Shown here in pieces: positions 8,060 to 16,573 of a DNA stretch of 35,312 bases. Under the pieces are notes generated by a model. It ran no database searches. It was not told the origin of the DNA and was given only the letters and a program-made list of their open reading frames with translations. The first letter of the stretch is position 1, and each line of letters opens with the position of its first letter. The DNA comes from Verrucomicrobiota bacterium. Lineage in GTDB: Bacteria; Chlamydiota; Chlamydiia; Chlamydiales; SM23-39. The stretch spans positions 1 through 35,312 of the forward strand of contig JAGWKU010000003.1 in NCBI GenBank assembly GCA_028873375.1, given 5' to 3'. The position numbers were made by a program, and so were the translations under genes.

Positions 8060-9220
8060 TCAAGGCACAAGAACGAGGCCTTCGGCTTTTTGCATGGCGA
8101 GCTGGCCACAAGCCGCGGCGATGTCTTTCCCTTTCGTGTAGCGCCAGGTGACGTTGATACCAGCATCTTCAAGGCACATACGGAAAGTCATGATCGTCTC
8201 ACTAGAGGGGCGTTGCAGTTGCAACCCATCGACCGGATTGTAAGGAATTAAATTGACTGTGCACTGCTTGCCGCGCAAAAGAGTAGCGAGCTCTTCAGCA
8301 TGGATTCGTTTGTCGTTGATGCCAGCGAGCATGGTGTATTCGTAAGTGATGTCTCGCTTGGTCTCTTGCGCATAGTCGTCCATTGCGAGAAGAATCTCCT
8401 CCAGAGGGTATTTGCGCGCATACGGAATGATCTTTTTTCGGATGTGTTGATTCGGCGCATGGAGAGAGAGGACGAGATTGACCTGTAAATCTTCTTTTGC
8501 CAGTTTTTGAATTCCTTCGACCACGCCCACCGTTGAGACAGTGATGCGCCGCTGGGAAATGTGAAAGGCGGCTGGATCGTTGAAAAGGCGGATCGACTGG
8601 ATAACGGCGTCATAGTTTTCCATCGGCTCGCCCATTCCCATGTAGACCAAATGGCACACCCGCTCGCCGGTCTCCTTTAACACTCGATCGATGTGGAGCA
8701 CCTGCTCAACGATTTCGCCGACGCTCAGATTGCGCATCAGCCCTTCTCTTCCCGAGGCACAAAAAGCGCAGCGAGCAGGACAGCCCACTTGGCAAGAGAT
8801 GCACACTGTGCGGCGCGTTCCTGAGCGAATCAGAACCGATTCGACCCGTTTTTGATCGGGAAGTTCCCACAAAAACTTAGTCGTCTCTCCGTCCTCTGAA
8901 TTCACCGTCCGCAGAAGCTTGATCGCTGGAAAGGAAAATGAAGCAGCGAGCTTAGCCCGCAGCTCCTTGCCCAAATTGGTCATCGCTTCAAAGTCTTTCG
9001 CCCCTGATGAACCCCGCCCTAAAGAACGGGGAATGATTTGGGAGGAGTTTCTAACTCCTCTCAAATTTGGATGTGAATTACCCGGCCCTAAAGGACCGGG
9101 TTTCCGGAGACCTGATGAATAGACCCATTCAAAGACTTGGGTTGCGCGAAACGGCTTTTCTCCGTTCGCCTCCATCCAGGCCTTGAGATCATCGAGTTGG
9201 AAACCGCACAATTCTTTCAT
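8060..9220 (-). CDS. rlmN: 23S rRNA (adenine2503-C2)/tRNA methyltransferase RlmN with an in-frame repeat insertion
   Basis: Radical-SAM core CQVGCPARCAFCASGREGLMRNLSVGEIVEQV, MGMGEPMENYD; N-terminus GEKPFRATQVFEWVYS interrupted by about 36 aa before GAKDFEAMTNLGKELRAKL. Confidence 0.93.
   Translation of the reverse strand: MKELCGFQLDDLKAWMEANGEKPFRATQVFEWVYSSGLRKPGPLGPGNSHPNLRGVRNSSQIIPRSLGRGSSGAKDFEAMTNLGKELRAKLAASFSFPAIKLLRTVNSEDGETTKFLWELPDQKRVESVLIRSGTRRTVCISCQVGCPARCAFCASGREGLMRNLSVGEIVEQVLHIDRVLKETGERVCHLVYMGMGEPMENYDAVIQSIRLFNDPAAFHISQRRITVSTVGVVEGIQKLAKEDLQVNLVLSLHAPNQHIRKKIIPYARKYPLEEILLAMDDYAQETKRDITYEYTMLAGINDKRIHAEELATLLRGKQCTVNLIPYNPVDGLQLQRPSSETIMTFRMCLEDAGINVTWRYTKGKDIAAACGQLAMQKAEGLVLVP
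9003..9119 (-). repeat. Palindromic element inside rlmN (108-bp insert plus flanking 9-bp direct repeat CCTGATGAA)
   Basis: Direct repeats at 9003-9011 and 9111-9119, 108 bp apart. Internal hairpins: CCCCGCCCTAAAGAACGGGG, GAGGAGTTTCTAACTCCTC and CCCGGCCCTAAAGGACCGGG. Confidence 0.85.
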
Positions 9221-9300
9221 GCCGAAAACTATATCACATCAGCCTCTTGATTTTAAAACCTTTTCCTTGCCATTCTGAAAAGAAAATTTGGCGTGATCTT

Positions 9301-9804
9301 ATGATGGAAAAATTTGAAAACCCCTTTCTCGAGTTCATTTCCTCCTCCTACAACTGGCTCGTCGAGTGGAGCAGCAACTGCCAAAGCCTCCTGCTCCTCT
9401 GGATGCGCCTTACCTGGGGCCACCAATTCTTTCTGGCAGGCTCAGGAAAGCTCGCCAACATAGACCAAACAGTTCAATTTTTCAGCACTCTATGTACCGC
9501 CTATCCCTACTTTTGCGCTCACCTCGTCGGCTACCTCGAGCTGATTGGAGGCCTCCTTCTTATGGTCGGTCTTGCCTCACGCCTCGTCACCATCCCCCTC
9601 ATTATCACGATGATCGTCGCCCTTACCACTGCTCACTCCCACATCCTCGCCCACTTCCGCTTCCTCACCCACCCCTCCGCTTTCGTCAATGAAGGCCCCT
9701 ACCCCTACCTCATTACCTGCCTCCTCGTCCTCGTCTTTGGCCCTGGCCGCTTCTCTCTCGACGCCTGGATCAAACGCTGGGCTCACAAACAAAAGAAATA
9801 CTAG
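9301..9804 (+). CDS. DoxX family membrane protein
   Basis: LLLWMRLTWGHQFFLAGSGKLANIDQTVQFF...AHLVGYLELIGGLLLMVGLASRLV matches DoxX/SURF4-like pattern; several TM helices. Confidence 0.75.
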   Translation: MMEKFENPFLEFISSSYNWLVEWSSNCQSLLLLWMRLTWGHQFFLAGSGKLANIDQTVQFFSTLCTAYPYFCAHLVGYLELIGGLLLMVGLASRLVTIPLIITMIVALTTAHSHILAHFRFLTHPSAFVNEGPYPYLITCLLVLVFGPGRFSLDAWIKRWAHKQKKY

Positions 9805-9835
9805 CCAAACGAACATAAACGACTAATTCTAAGTA

Positions 9836-9874
9836 AGTTACACAATCTCCTCCAGAGGAGGATCTTATGTAACT
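9836..9874. terminator. Imperfect hairpin downstream of the doxX-like gene
   Basis: agttacacaatctcctcc-aga-ggaggatcttatgtaact, about 15/18 paired; no strong T-tract. Confidence 0.4.
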
Positions 9875-9981
9875 GGCAGAAGATCAATTGTTAAAAATAA
9901 TCATACATCAAACGAAACCTGAAATTATTTACAATTAAAGACATATTAAATATAATAGTTATCTATGACACGGCTTTCAAA

Positions 9982-11226
9982 ATGAATAAAGTAAACTCTT
10001 TTCCACAATTTGGCCCCTCTTACCCGGAAGCCCCCCAGGACTTGCTACCGATTAAAATAAGCGCCTGGAAACCCAGATTAGTTCCGATCCGCGAGGAGTC
10101 GGGTATTTGGACGTCCACGGAATTCGGGAGGAAAAAAATAAGTATCTGGAAGCCCACGTTACCAACGATCCCTGAGAAGCCAGATATTTGGACACACAAG
10201 CAATTTAAGTGGGTCTGGAGAAACCCGTTTCGAACCCTTTTTGAAGAAGGAAACAACTACGTCTCAGAACAGTGGTCTAGCGAATATTTTACGAACGTAA
10301 AAAACACGCTCACCCTGGGAGGCACAGCATTCAAAGCCATGTGCGTCTCTCTCCGCCAGCTACAATTGATAAAAGCAGGAAAGCAATTCATTAATCTGGT
10401 CCTCATCGGCCTCAAAGCTGTATCCGTCGAAGCCGGAAATTTGATAAAGGGGTCTTTGGGGATTGGAATTTGTTTGACGAAAGGAGGAATCAATCTATCC
10501 AAAAGCGCAAAGTATTTTCTGCTAGCAATCTTATATTACCTCTTATTGCAGCCCAAAGAAGCCAAAAAGCTTCTTTCAGAGAGCTGGACCCACTTAAAAT
10601 TTTCCGGAAAAGATCTCCTCAGCACTTTGGTGTGCATAGGACAGGCGTGCCCCGCTTGGCTCCCGATTTTCATTCTCTTCGTGTGCCCCCCTGCTGGAGT
10701 CGCCCTTTTTATCATGCAAATCCTGGTCAAATACACGGGACTAACCGGTATATTGGCTTATGGAGGCTCTGCGGGGCTTCTCTTTTCAGACTCCGTGGAA
10801 ATGTCAAAGAAGAAAGAGCGACTCGAACAGAGAATCACCCAAGGGGAAAGCTTAACCGCAGACGAAATTAAAGAGCTTGAAGAAGCCCGCAAAATCCACA
10901 CCGCTTGGAAAAAATTAAAAAAAGAGCTTCATCCGTTCAAAGATAATACAGCCACTTTTATCACCTTCCTCCTTGCGCGGGTTGTCATCGAGTTTACTGC
11001 TGCAATGCTAAACTTAATGTTTCCCGGGTTGGGCGAAATCTTCCAATGGACTGCTTACGGACTCGAAGGAGCGTCAGCTCTCGGTTTAGCCGCAACTCGA
11101 TATCATTATCATCAAAAAATAAAGGCCGAGAAAAAAGCTTTAGAATCAGAAGTAAAACCGAGCCATTCTCTGAATCATTATTTCCCGTATCTCCCTCGAC
11201 GCCTGAGTTCATCGCAAGCTACGTAA
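9982..11226 (+). CDS. Hypothetical membrane-associated protein with an N-terminal tandem repeat
   Basis: 414-aa ORF; hydrophobic segments (FLLAILYYLLL, PAWLPIFILFVCPPAGVALFIM); 24-aa duplicated motif KIS.WKP.L...I.E...IWT...F. Confidence 0.75.
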   Translation: MNKVNSFPQFGPSYPEAPQDLLPIKISAWKPRLVPIREESGIWTSTEFGRKKISIWKPTLPTIPEKPDIWTHKQFKWVWRNPFRTLFEEGNNYVSEQWSSEYFTNVKNTLTLGGTAFKAMCVSLRQLQLIKAGKQFINLVLIGLKAVSVEAGNLIKGSLGIGICLTKGGINLSKSAKYFLLAILYYLLLQPKEAKKLLSESWTHLKFSGKDLLSTLVCIGQACPAWLPIFILFVCPPAGVALFIMQILVKYTGLTGILAYGGSAGLLFSDSVEMSKKKERLEQRITQGESLTADEIKELEEARKIHTAWKKLKKELHPFKDNTATFITFLLARVVIEFTAAMLNLMFPGLGEIFQWTAYGLEGASALGLAATRYHYHQKIKAEKKALESEVKPSHSLNHYFPYLPRRLSSSQAT

Positions 11227-11301
11227 ACAGATGAAATACAGATTGCTCCTAAAGAGTTTTTTTGATACGCTCTTCCCTTCTTTTTGAATCTGGAGCTTCT
11301 A

Positions 11302-11850
11302 ATGCTAAGCATCTCTTCTTACCAATTTTATACACGCAAGTTCTGCGACAAACTATGCACAGCCGCAAATAAGATCAGCTTGGTGGGAGCCGTAGAAAAA
11401 ACTCGTTCGTGCGCAAGAACTTCGCTCCGATGCTTGTCGGATTGTTTGTATAAACGGAACAAAGATACCTGCTACCTGATTCTATTGAAAGATGGCTATA
11501 AATTGCGAAATCACCCCTTTCTTCACGGCTTTGCTCTCATTGAGAGCTATTCCAAAAAAGAGACAGGCGAATGGATTTCTGTTTATATAATAAAAGACGT
11601 TGAAGTGAACAACAACATGGTAAACTTAACACCTTGCAAGAATATTCTAGAAATAAATCGTCTCAGAAATCAGTTTTTAACACCCCATCCCTCTGCTTTA
11701 GCCAGCTTTGCGCGTGATGTTTATTGGGCAAATTTTATAGGTCTTCCGTTATCCTTCCCTGAATGCAACTATCGCGTCATGCCGTTTAACCCACTTCCAC
11801 GGGAAGAAGAAGATTCCTTAGAAGAACCTATCTTTTTTTCAAGCAAATAG
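11302..11850 (+). CDS. Hypothetical protein, Cys-containing
   Basis: 183-aa ORF from ATG 11302 (the ORF track uses an upstream TTG); no family recognised. Confidence 0.6.
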   Translation: MLSISSYQFYTRKFCDKLCTAANKISLVGAVEKTRSCARTSLRCLSDCLYKRNKDTCYLILLKDGYKLRNHPFLHGFALIESYSKKETGEWISVYIIKDVEVNNNMVNLTPCKNILEINRLRNQFLTPHPSALASFARDVYWANFIGLPLSFPECNYRVMPFNPLPREEEDSLEEPIFFSSK

Positions 11851-11879
11851 TGTATCCTGGGCCCTTTTAAGGGAAATGC

Positions 11880-13262
11880 ATGAGCGCAAAGATCCAAGAT
11901 AGCCTGAAGCATGTCGTCGCCTTGGCGAAGAGACGCGGATTCATTTACGGCGGTTCCGATCTTTATGGCGGCTTTGCGAATACCTATTCATTCGGCCCGT
12001 ATGGCGCTGAGCTGAAGAAAAATGTCAAAGATCTCTGGTGGAAGACATTCGTCCAAGAACGGCGCGACATGGTGGGCCTCGATGGCCCGATTTTGCTCCA
12101 TCCAAAAGCATGGAAAGCGTCCGGTCACTTGGATGGCTTTAACGACGCACTCATCGATTGCAAAGCCTGTAAAGGCCGTTTTCGCTGCGATCATTTGATC
12201 GAAGAAGCGCTCGAGCAATCGGCTGAAGGGCTGACCGTTGAACAGATGACCGAGCTCGTACAGAGCCGCAAGATCAAATGCCCCAAGTGCGGCGCGCAAG
12301 ATTTTACGGCTGCTCGCAACTTCAACCTCATGTTCCACACCCATATGAGCAAGACGGGCGCAGACGGCGATGTCGCCTACTTGCGGCCTGAGACAGCGCA
12401 AGCGATCTTCCTCGACTTTAAAAACATCGTCGATACGATGCGCGTCCGGATTCCGTTTGGCGTCGCGCAAATCGGCAAAGCGTTTCGCAATGAGATCACG
12501 CCCGGCAACTTCATCTTCCGCGTCATCGAATTCGAGCAAATGGAAATCGAATACTTCATCCGCGAAAGCGCCTGGGAAAAGACCTTTGAAGAATGGCTTA
12601 AGGCGATGCACCACTGGTGCCAAATGATCGGCCTAAAGTCAGCTCGTATCCATGAAAAAGAGCACCCGAAAGAGCAACTCTCCCATTACTCCAAGCGGAC
12701 GGTCGACCTCGTCTATGATTTCCCCTTCGGAACAAGCGAGCTCTACGGCCTGGCCTACCGGACCGACTTCGACCTCAAAAGACACGCCGAATTCTCAGGA
12801 CAAACGCTCGACTACACCGATCCCGAGACGAGAGAAAAATTTGTTCCCCACGTCATCGAGCCCACCTTTGGCGTCGAACGGACCCTCCTTGCCCTTCTCT
12901 GTGATGCGTATGACGAAGAGCAGCTCGAAAATGGTGAAATGCGCACGGTGCTCCACTTCCATCCTCGAATTGCCCCAGTCAAAGTGGCTGTCTTCCCGCT
13001 CATGAAAAAAGAGCCGCTCGCTGAAAAGGCGATGCACGTTTTCAAAATGCTGCAGACCCATTGGCTCTGCGAATACGACGAATCGGGCGCCATCGGCAAA
13101 CGATACCGTCGACAAGATGAGCTCGGTACGCCCTATTGCATTACAATCGACTTCGACACGCTCGAAAACGACACTGTGACGCTGCGCGACCGCGACTCGA
13201 TGAAACAAGAGCGAGTCGCCATCTCTCACCTCGTCCAAACACTCGCGCCAAAACTCGCGTAA
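11880..13262 (+). CDS. glyS: Glycyl-tRNA synthetase, single-chain (alpha2-type) class II
   Basis: [43 protein letters not shown]..., [57 protein letters not shown]. Confidence 0.94.
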   Translation: MSAKIQDSLKHVVALAKRRGFIYGGSDLYGGFANTYSFGPYGAELKKNVKDLWWKTFVQERRDMVGLDGPILLHPKAWKASGHLDGFNDALIDCKACKGRFRCDHLIEEALEQSAEGLTVEQMTELVQSRKIKCPKCGAQDFTAARNFNLMFHTHMSKTGADGDVAYLRPETAQAIFLDFKNIVDTMRVRIPFGVAQIGKAFRNEITPGNFIFRVIEFEQMEIEYFIRESAWEKTFEEWLKAMHHWCQMIGLKSARIHEKEHPKEQLSHYSKRTVDLVYDFPFGTSELYGLAYRTDFDLKRHAEFSGQTLDYTDPETREKFVPHVIEPTFGVERTLLALLCDAYDEEQLENGEMRTVLHFHPRIAPVKVAVFPLMKKEPLAEKAMHVFKMLQTHWLCEYDESGAIGKRYRRQDELGTPYCITIDFDTLENDTVTLRDRDSMKQERVAISHLVQTLAPKLA

Positions 13263-13302
13263 CGCCGAAATATTAAGAAGTCCTTACATTCAATTAATTT
13301 TT

Positions 13303-13542
13303 ATGATAAAGCGGAAGGAAAAAGGCCTTCCAGCTTACATGACGATTTATCCGATTGGTCCTGCCGATCACAACCTCCCTAAGATCCCTTCTTTTGATTT
13401 GATTGTCCTTGAATCAGCGCAAAAAATTGTCCATACACTGAAACACCTCCGCCTTCTCGACGTCAAAGACACAGCCATCCAATCAAACGAAGGATTCGAC
13501 CGAAACGTCACCGTTCTCTTCGGCTCTTCCCTCGATGATTAA
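13303..13542 (+). CDS. Hypothetical small protein
   Basis: 79-aa ORF following glyS; no recognised family. Confidence 0.4.
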   Translation: MIKRKEKGLPAYMTIYPIGPADHNLPKIPSFDLIVLESAQKIVHTLKHLRLLDVKDTAIQSNEGFDRNVTVLFGSSLDD

Positions 13543-13549
13543 GAAGCAA

Positions 13550-13951
13550 TTAGGGCAAAAATCTATTTGCAGGTCCTGGCTCTTGGGGCATCTTTATTTT
13601 GAATTGATGGCGATGTTCCGCGAGCCAGCGGTAGAAGAAATCACCGATCCAGCCAGGCAAGAAGGAGAACATGCCGAGCAGTTTCCACTCTCCGCCGATG
13701 AGCCAGTAAATGCGGAGAAGGGCGCGCGAGCGGATCCAAAAACTGCGGCCAGTCGAGCGATAATTTTCGATGAGGACCAAGCTGTTCATCTGCCCGTAGG
13801 ACGCGAGCGGGCCGTGTAAAATGTGAGTTGCTGTTTGTCCTTTCAGTGGCGCAAAGACGAATTTTTCTTCCTTATCGAGTTCGATGACTTGGCTCACCGA
13901 ACGGTGGCAAAAAGGGCACTCCCCGTCAAAAAAAATCAAGTGTTCATGCAT
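13550..13951 (-). CDS. DCC family thiol-disulfide oxidoreductase (DUF393)
   Basis: HLIFFDGECPFCHRSVSQVIELD... with the DGxCPxC motif; overlaps the end of dnaG by 8 nt. Confidence 0.88.
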   Translation of the reverse strand: MHEHLIFFDGECPFCHRSVSQVIELDKEEKFVFAPLKGQTATHILHGPLASYGQMNSLVLIENYRSTGRSFWIRSRALLRIYWLIGGEWKLLGMFSFLPGWIGDFFYRWLAEHRHQFKIKMPQEPGPANRFLP

Positions 13952-15728
13952 TGAGTTGAACTCCTTCTGGAATCACTGCTTGCGGCCGCGCCCGCTTAAG
14001 CTCGTCGAATTTGCGGGCCAGCTCGAGCACTTCAGCCTCACTGCATTGCCCACTGTAGATCTTCATCTTGATTTGCTCCCGCTCATACATCCAGTGCCGC
14101 TCGAGGATCCGCTGCACCGTCTCGATAAAGCAGGGAATGGCTCTTTCTCGATTCACTTTTTTCTGCAATACTTCTGCCATAAAAAGCTGATGTTCAGGAC
14201 TTTCAAGGCCAATCGCAAGAGAAAGGAGGTCGGCGGAAGAGTCGTCCTTAGAGAGGAGCTTTTCATAGAGGGCCCGGCTCGCGAGGAGGCGAAAATGGAC
14301 CGGCATGAGATTGGCCGCGGCGATGGTAAAAAGTTGGGGTAATGTCGGTCCCATGAGAAGGAGCCACCGGAGCAGATCGGCCTCTAAGATGCGATCGGGA
14401 TCAATCTCAGTGAAAGTGACACTCGCCGAGCGCTTGATGTAGATCTGCGGCGCATTTTCTTCGGGCGCTCCGACGAGCGACTCGGGCGTGCCAGTGAGTT
14501 TCGCCAATTTGCGTAAGCTCTCGTGCACCATGAGCGGATGATCCCAATCGCGGATTCGCTTTGCAATCATCGTCACGAGTTCATTTTTGCCCGCCGGCGT
14601 ATTGACGTTGATTGTCTTAGAAAAATGGCGCACTAAAAAGGAAAGGTAATCACCGCTATTTTCGAGCAATTTTTGCCACTCTGCAGGCCCTTTTTCCATC
14701 AGCATGAGGTCTGGGTCGCATTTCTCCGGGAGCGGAACGACAAGCACCTCGACTCCCTCTTTCGAGAAAAGGTTGCCGACCTTCACGGCCGCTTCTTGGC
14801 CCGCCGTATCGCCGTCAAACGAGAGATAGACTTGCCTCACGCCGAGGTGGATCAATTCTTTTGCATGTTCTTCGCCGAAAGCCGTCCCTTGCCCAGCCAC
14901 TGTCCACGGAAAGCCCGAGTCGATCAGCCGCAGCGCATCAATTTGTCCTTCGACGATCAGCGCTTTGCGCTCTTTGGCAATCGTTTTTCTCGAGTAGCTC
15001 AAACCAAAGAGGACGCGCGATTTTTTAAAGAGCAACGTCTCTGGCGTATTGATGTATTTACCACCAAATGTATCCGCTTTGTACTTGCGCGCGGAAAAAC
15101 CAATGATGGCGCCCACTGCGTCCCGAATCGGAATGGTGATCCGGTCGGAGAAAAACTCTCTCCCTTTCGATAAAAGCCCCGCCTCGCCGAGGAGAGCATC
15201 GTTGAACTTATGCTCCCGCATTGCGCGCAGAAACAATCCCTCTTGCTTGGGAGCTAGGCCAAATTGGAATTTCTGGATGAAATCGAGATCGAGGCCGCGG
15301 GTGTACAAGTAATCGAGCGCCGCATGCCCCTCGAGCGTGTGAAGCAAGTAGAAGTGGTAGAACTCACCCGCTCGCTCCAGGGCTTCTTTGAGCAGAGCCT
15401 TGGGCGGTCCCTTCGGTCGGTCAGGGCCTTCCACCTCTTCCAACTGCACATGAAATTTCTCGGCGAGCGATTCGACCGCCTCCAAAAAACTCATCCGCAA
15501 GTGGGTCATCAAAAACTGGATCGCGTCGCCATGTGCGCCGCAGCCGAAGCAGTGGTAGTGACTGTCGCCCTTTTGGATGACAAACGAGGGCGTTCTTTCC
15601 TCATGAAACGGACACAGGGCCTTGTAGGCCGCGCCGGCCCGCTGCAACTTCACATGCGGGTTCAACACCTCGACCAGGTCAATCCGCGAGCGAAGAAGTT
15701 CTAAACTTGTCCTAGAGAAGGAGCCCAT
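13944..15728 (-). CDS. dnaG: DNA primase
   Basis: Zinc finger CPFHEERTPSFVIQKGDSHYHCFGCGAHGDAIQFLM; TOPRIM region ALIVEGQIDALRLIDSGF. Confidence 0.96.
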   Translation of the reverse strand: MGSFSRTSLELLRSRIDLVEVLNPHVKLQRAGAAYKALCPFHEERTPSFVIQKGDSHYHCFGCGAHGDAIQFLMTHLRMSFLEAVESLAEKFHVQLEEVEGPDRPKGPPKALLKEALERAGEFYHFYLLHTLEGHAALDYLYTRGLDLDFIQKFQFGLAPKQEGLFLRAMREHKFNDALLGEAGLLSKGREFFSDRITIPIRDAVGAIIGFSARKYKADTFGGKYINTPETLLFKKSRVLFGLSYSRKTIAKERKALIVEGQIDALRLIDSGFPWTVAGQGTAFGEEHAKELIHLGVRQVYLSFDGDTAGQEAAVKVGNLFSKEGVEVLVVPLPEKCDPDLMLMEKGPAEWQKLLENSGDYLSFLVRHFSKTINVNTPAGKNELVTMIAKRIRDWDHPLMVHESLRKLAKLTGTPESLVGAPEENAPQIYIKRSASVTFTEIDPDRILEADLLRWLLLMGPTLPQLFTIAAANLMPVHFRLLASRALYEKLLSKDDSSADLLSLAIGLESPEHQLFMAEVLQKKVNRERAIPCFIETVQRILERHWMYEREQIKMKIYSGQCSEAEVLELARKFDELKRARPQAVIPEGVQLNA

Positions 15729-16480
15729 TCAATGTTTTCGTGAGTATATGATCCACGCCTAAAGGTGATTCTCTCCCACCCGCGATTTTTCATATAGCTG
15801 AAAACGCGTTTCTCAAAGACATCCCCGCGTGGGAAGTGACCTGCATCGCTCCGGATCTCCCCATAGATCGGCTGTCGAAACACCTCTCGCTTCACCAAAA
15901 AAATCTGGTCGGAAAACCCTTCCTTCGCCACAAAAAAGGGCCCTTGGCCTCGATACGATTCTCTCTTTGCCTCTCGATACCGCTCATTCCATGTCGGGTT
16001 GGCTACCTTGAACTCTAGATGCCGCTCCATCAAAGTCAATGCCGGCCGCACCCAATCGATCGGCCTCTCCAGCCGCACATCGCCCGTCAAATAGAGTAAA
16101 TAATCGCTTTGGCACTCATACACGGCCGAAAGAGGCGCCAGCGCATTGTAATAGATCCACTCATCGGGCACACTGCCATCGGAGCGAAAATCGCTCCGTC
16201 GGAGCTGGAAAAATGGCAGCATCTCTTTCGCCACTTCGTCCGCCACGACAAACCGCGTTAAGATCCCCTCTTCGATCAACCGGCATGCGACCCGCTTCAC
16301 CTCCGGCAAATCGTTCACGTTGTTGATCACAAGGAGCTTTTCAGCGAACGAAATGCAGTGATGCCTCACCTGCTGTACGTGCAAATATTCAGGGCGGAGC
16401 ACATGCCGCCAATCCTTTTCCCACACACTCGTCGCAAACGTCACCGAAGGAAGTGGTTTTTTCTTTCTCAACCAAAACAT
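15701..16480 (-). CDS. Hypothetical protein, possibly glycosyltransferase-like
   Basis: 259-aa ORF between dnaG and mutS; SDYLLYLTGDVRLERPIDWV resembles a nucleotide-sugar GT-A core only weakly. Confidence 0.6.
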   Translation of the reverse strand: MFWLRKKKPLPSVTFATSVWEKDWRHVLRPEYLHVQQVRHHCISFAEKLLVINNVNDLPEVKRVACRLIEEGILTRFVVADEVAKEMLPFFQLRRSDFRSDGSVPDEWIYYNALAPLSAVYECQSDYLLYLTGDVRLERPIDWVRPALTLMERHLEFKVANPTWNERYREAKRESYRGQGPFFVAKEGFSDQIFLVKREVFRQPIYGEIRSDAGHFPRGDVFEKRVFSYMKNRGWERITFRRGSYTHENIEWAPSLGQV

Positions 16481-16573
16481 GCCTGCATCATACCGCCGGA
16501 AAAGTCAAAAGTCAAAAGACAGAAGGTTAAAAAGAGTTCCTTCTTTCACTTCTGCCTTGTATAATCACTTGCC

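Noticed and set aside
9982-11850. Consideration as prophage or defence island
   Set aside because: No integrase, transposase, phage structural, nuclease or toxin-antitoxin signatures; only two unassigned ORFs in an AT-richer stretch.
12370-12627. Alternative-frame ORFs within glyS, mutS and uvrC (Ser/Arg/Lys-rich)
   Set aside because: Off-frame translations of real genes with extreme composition and no RBS or motifs.
16190-16208. Hairpin cggagcga-aaa-tcgctccg inside the 15701-16480 ORF
   Set aside because: Short, single occurrence and compatible with coding sequence; insufficient evidence for an inserted element.
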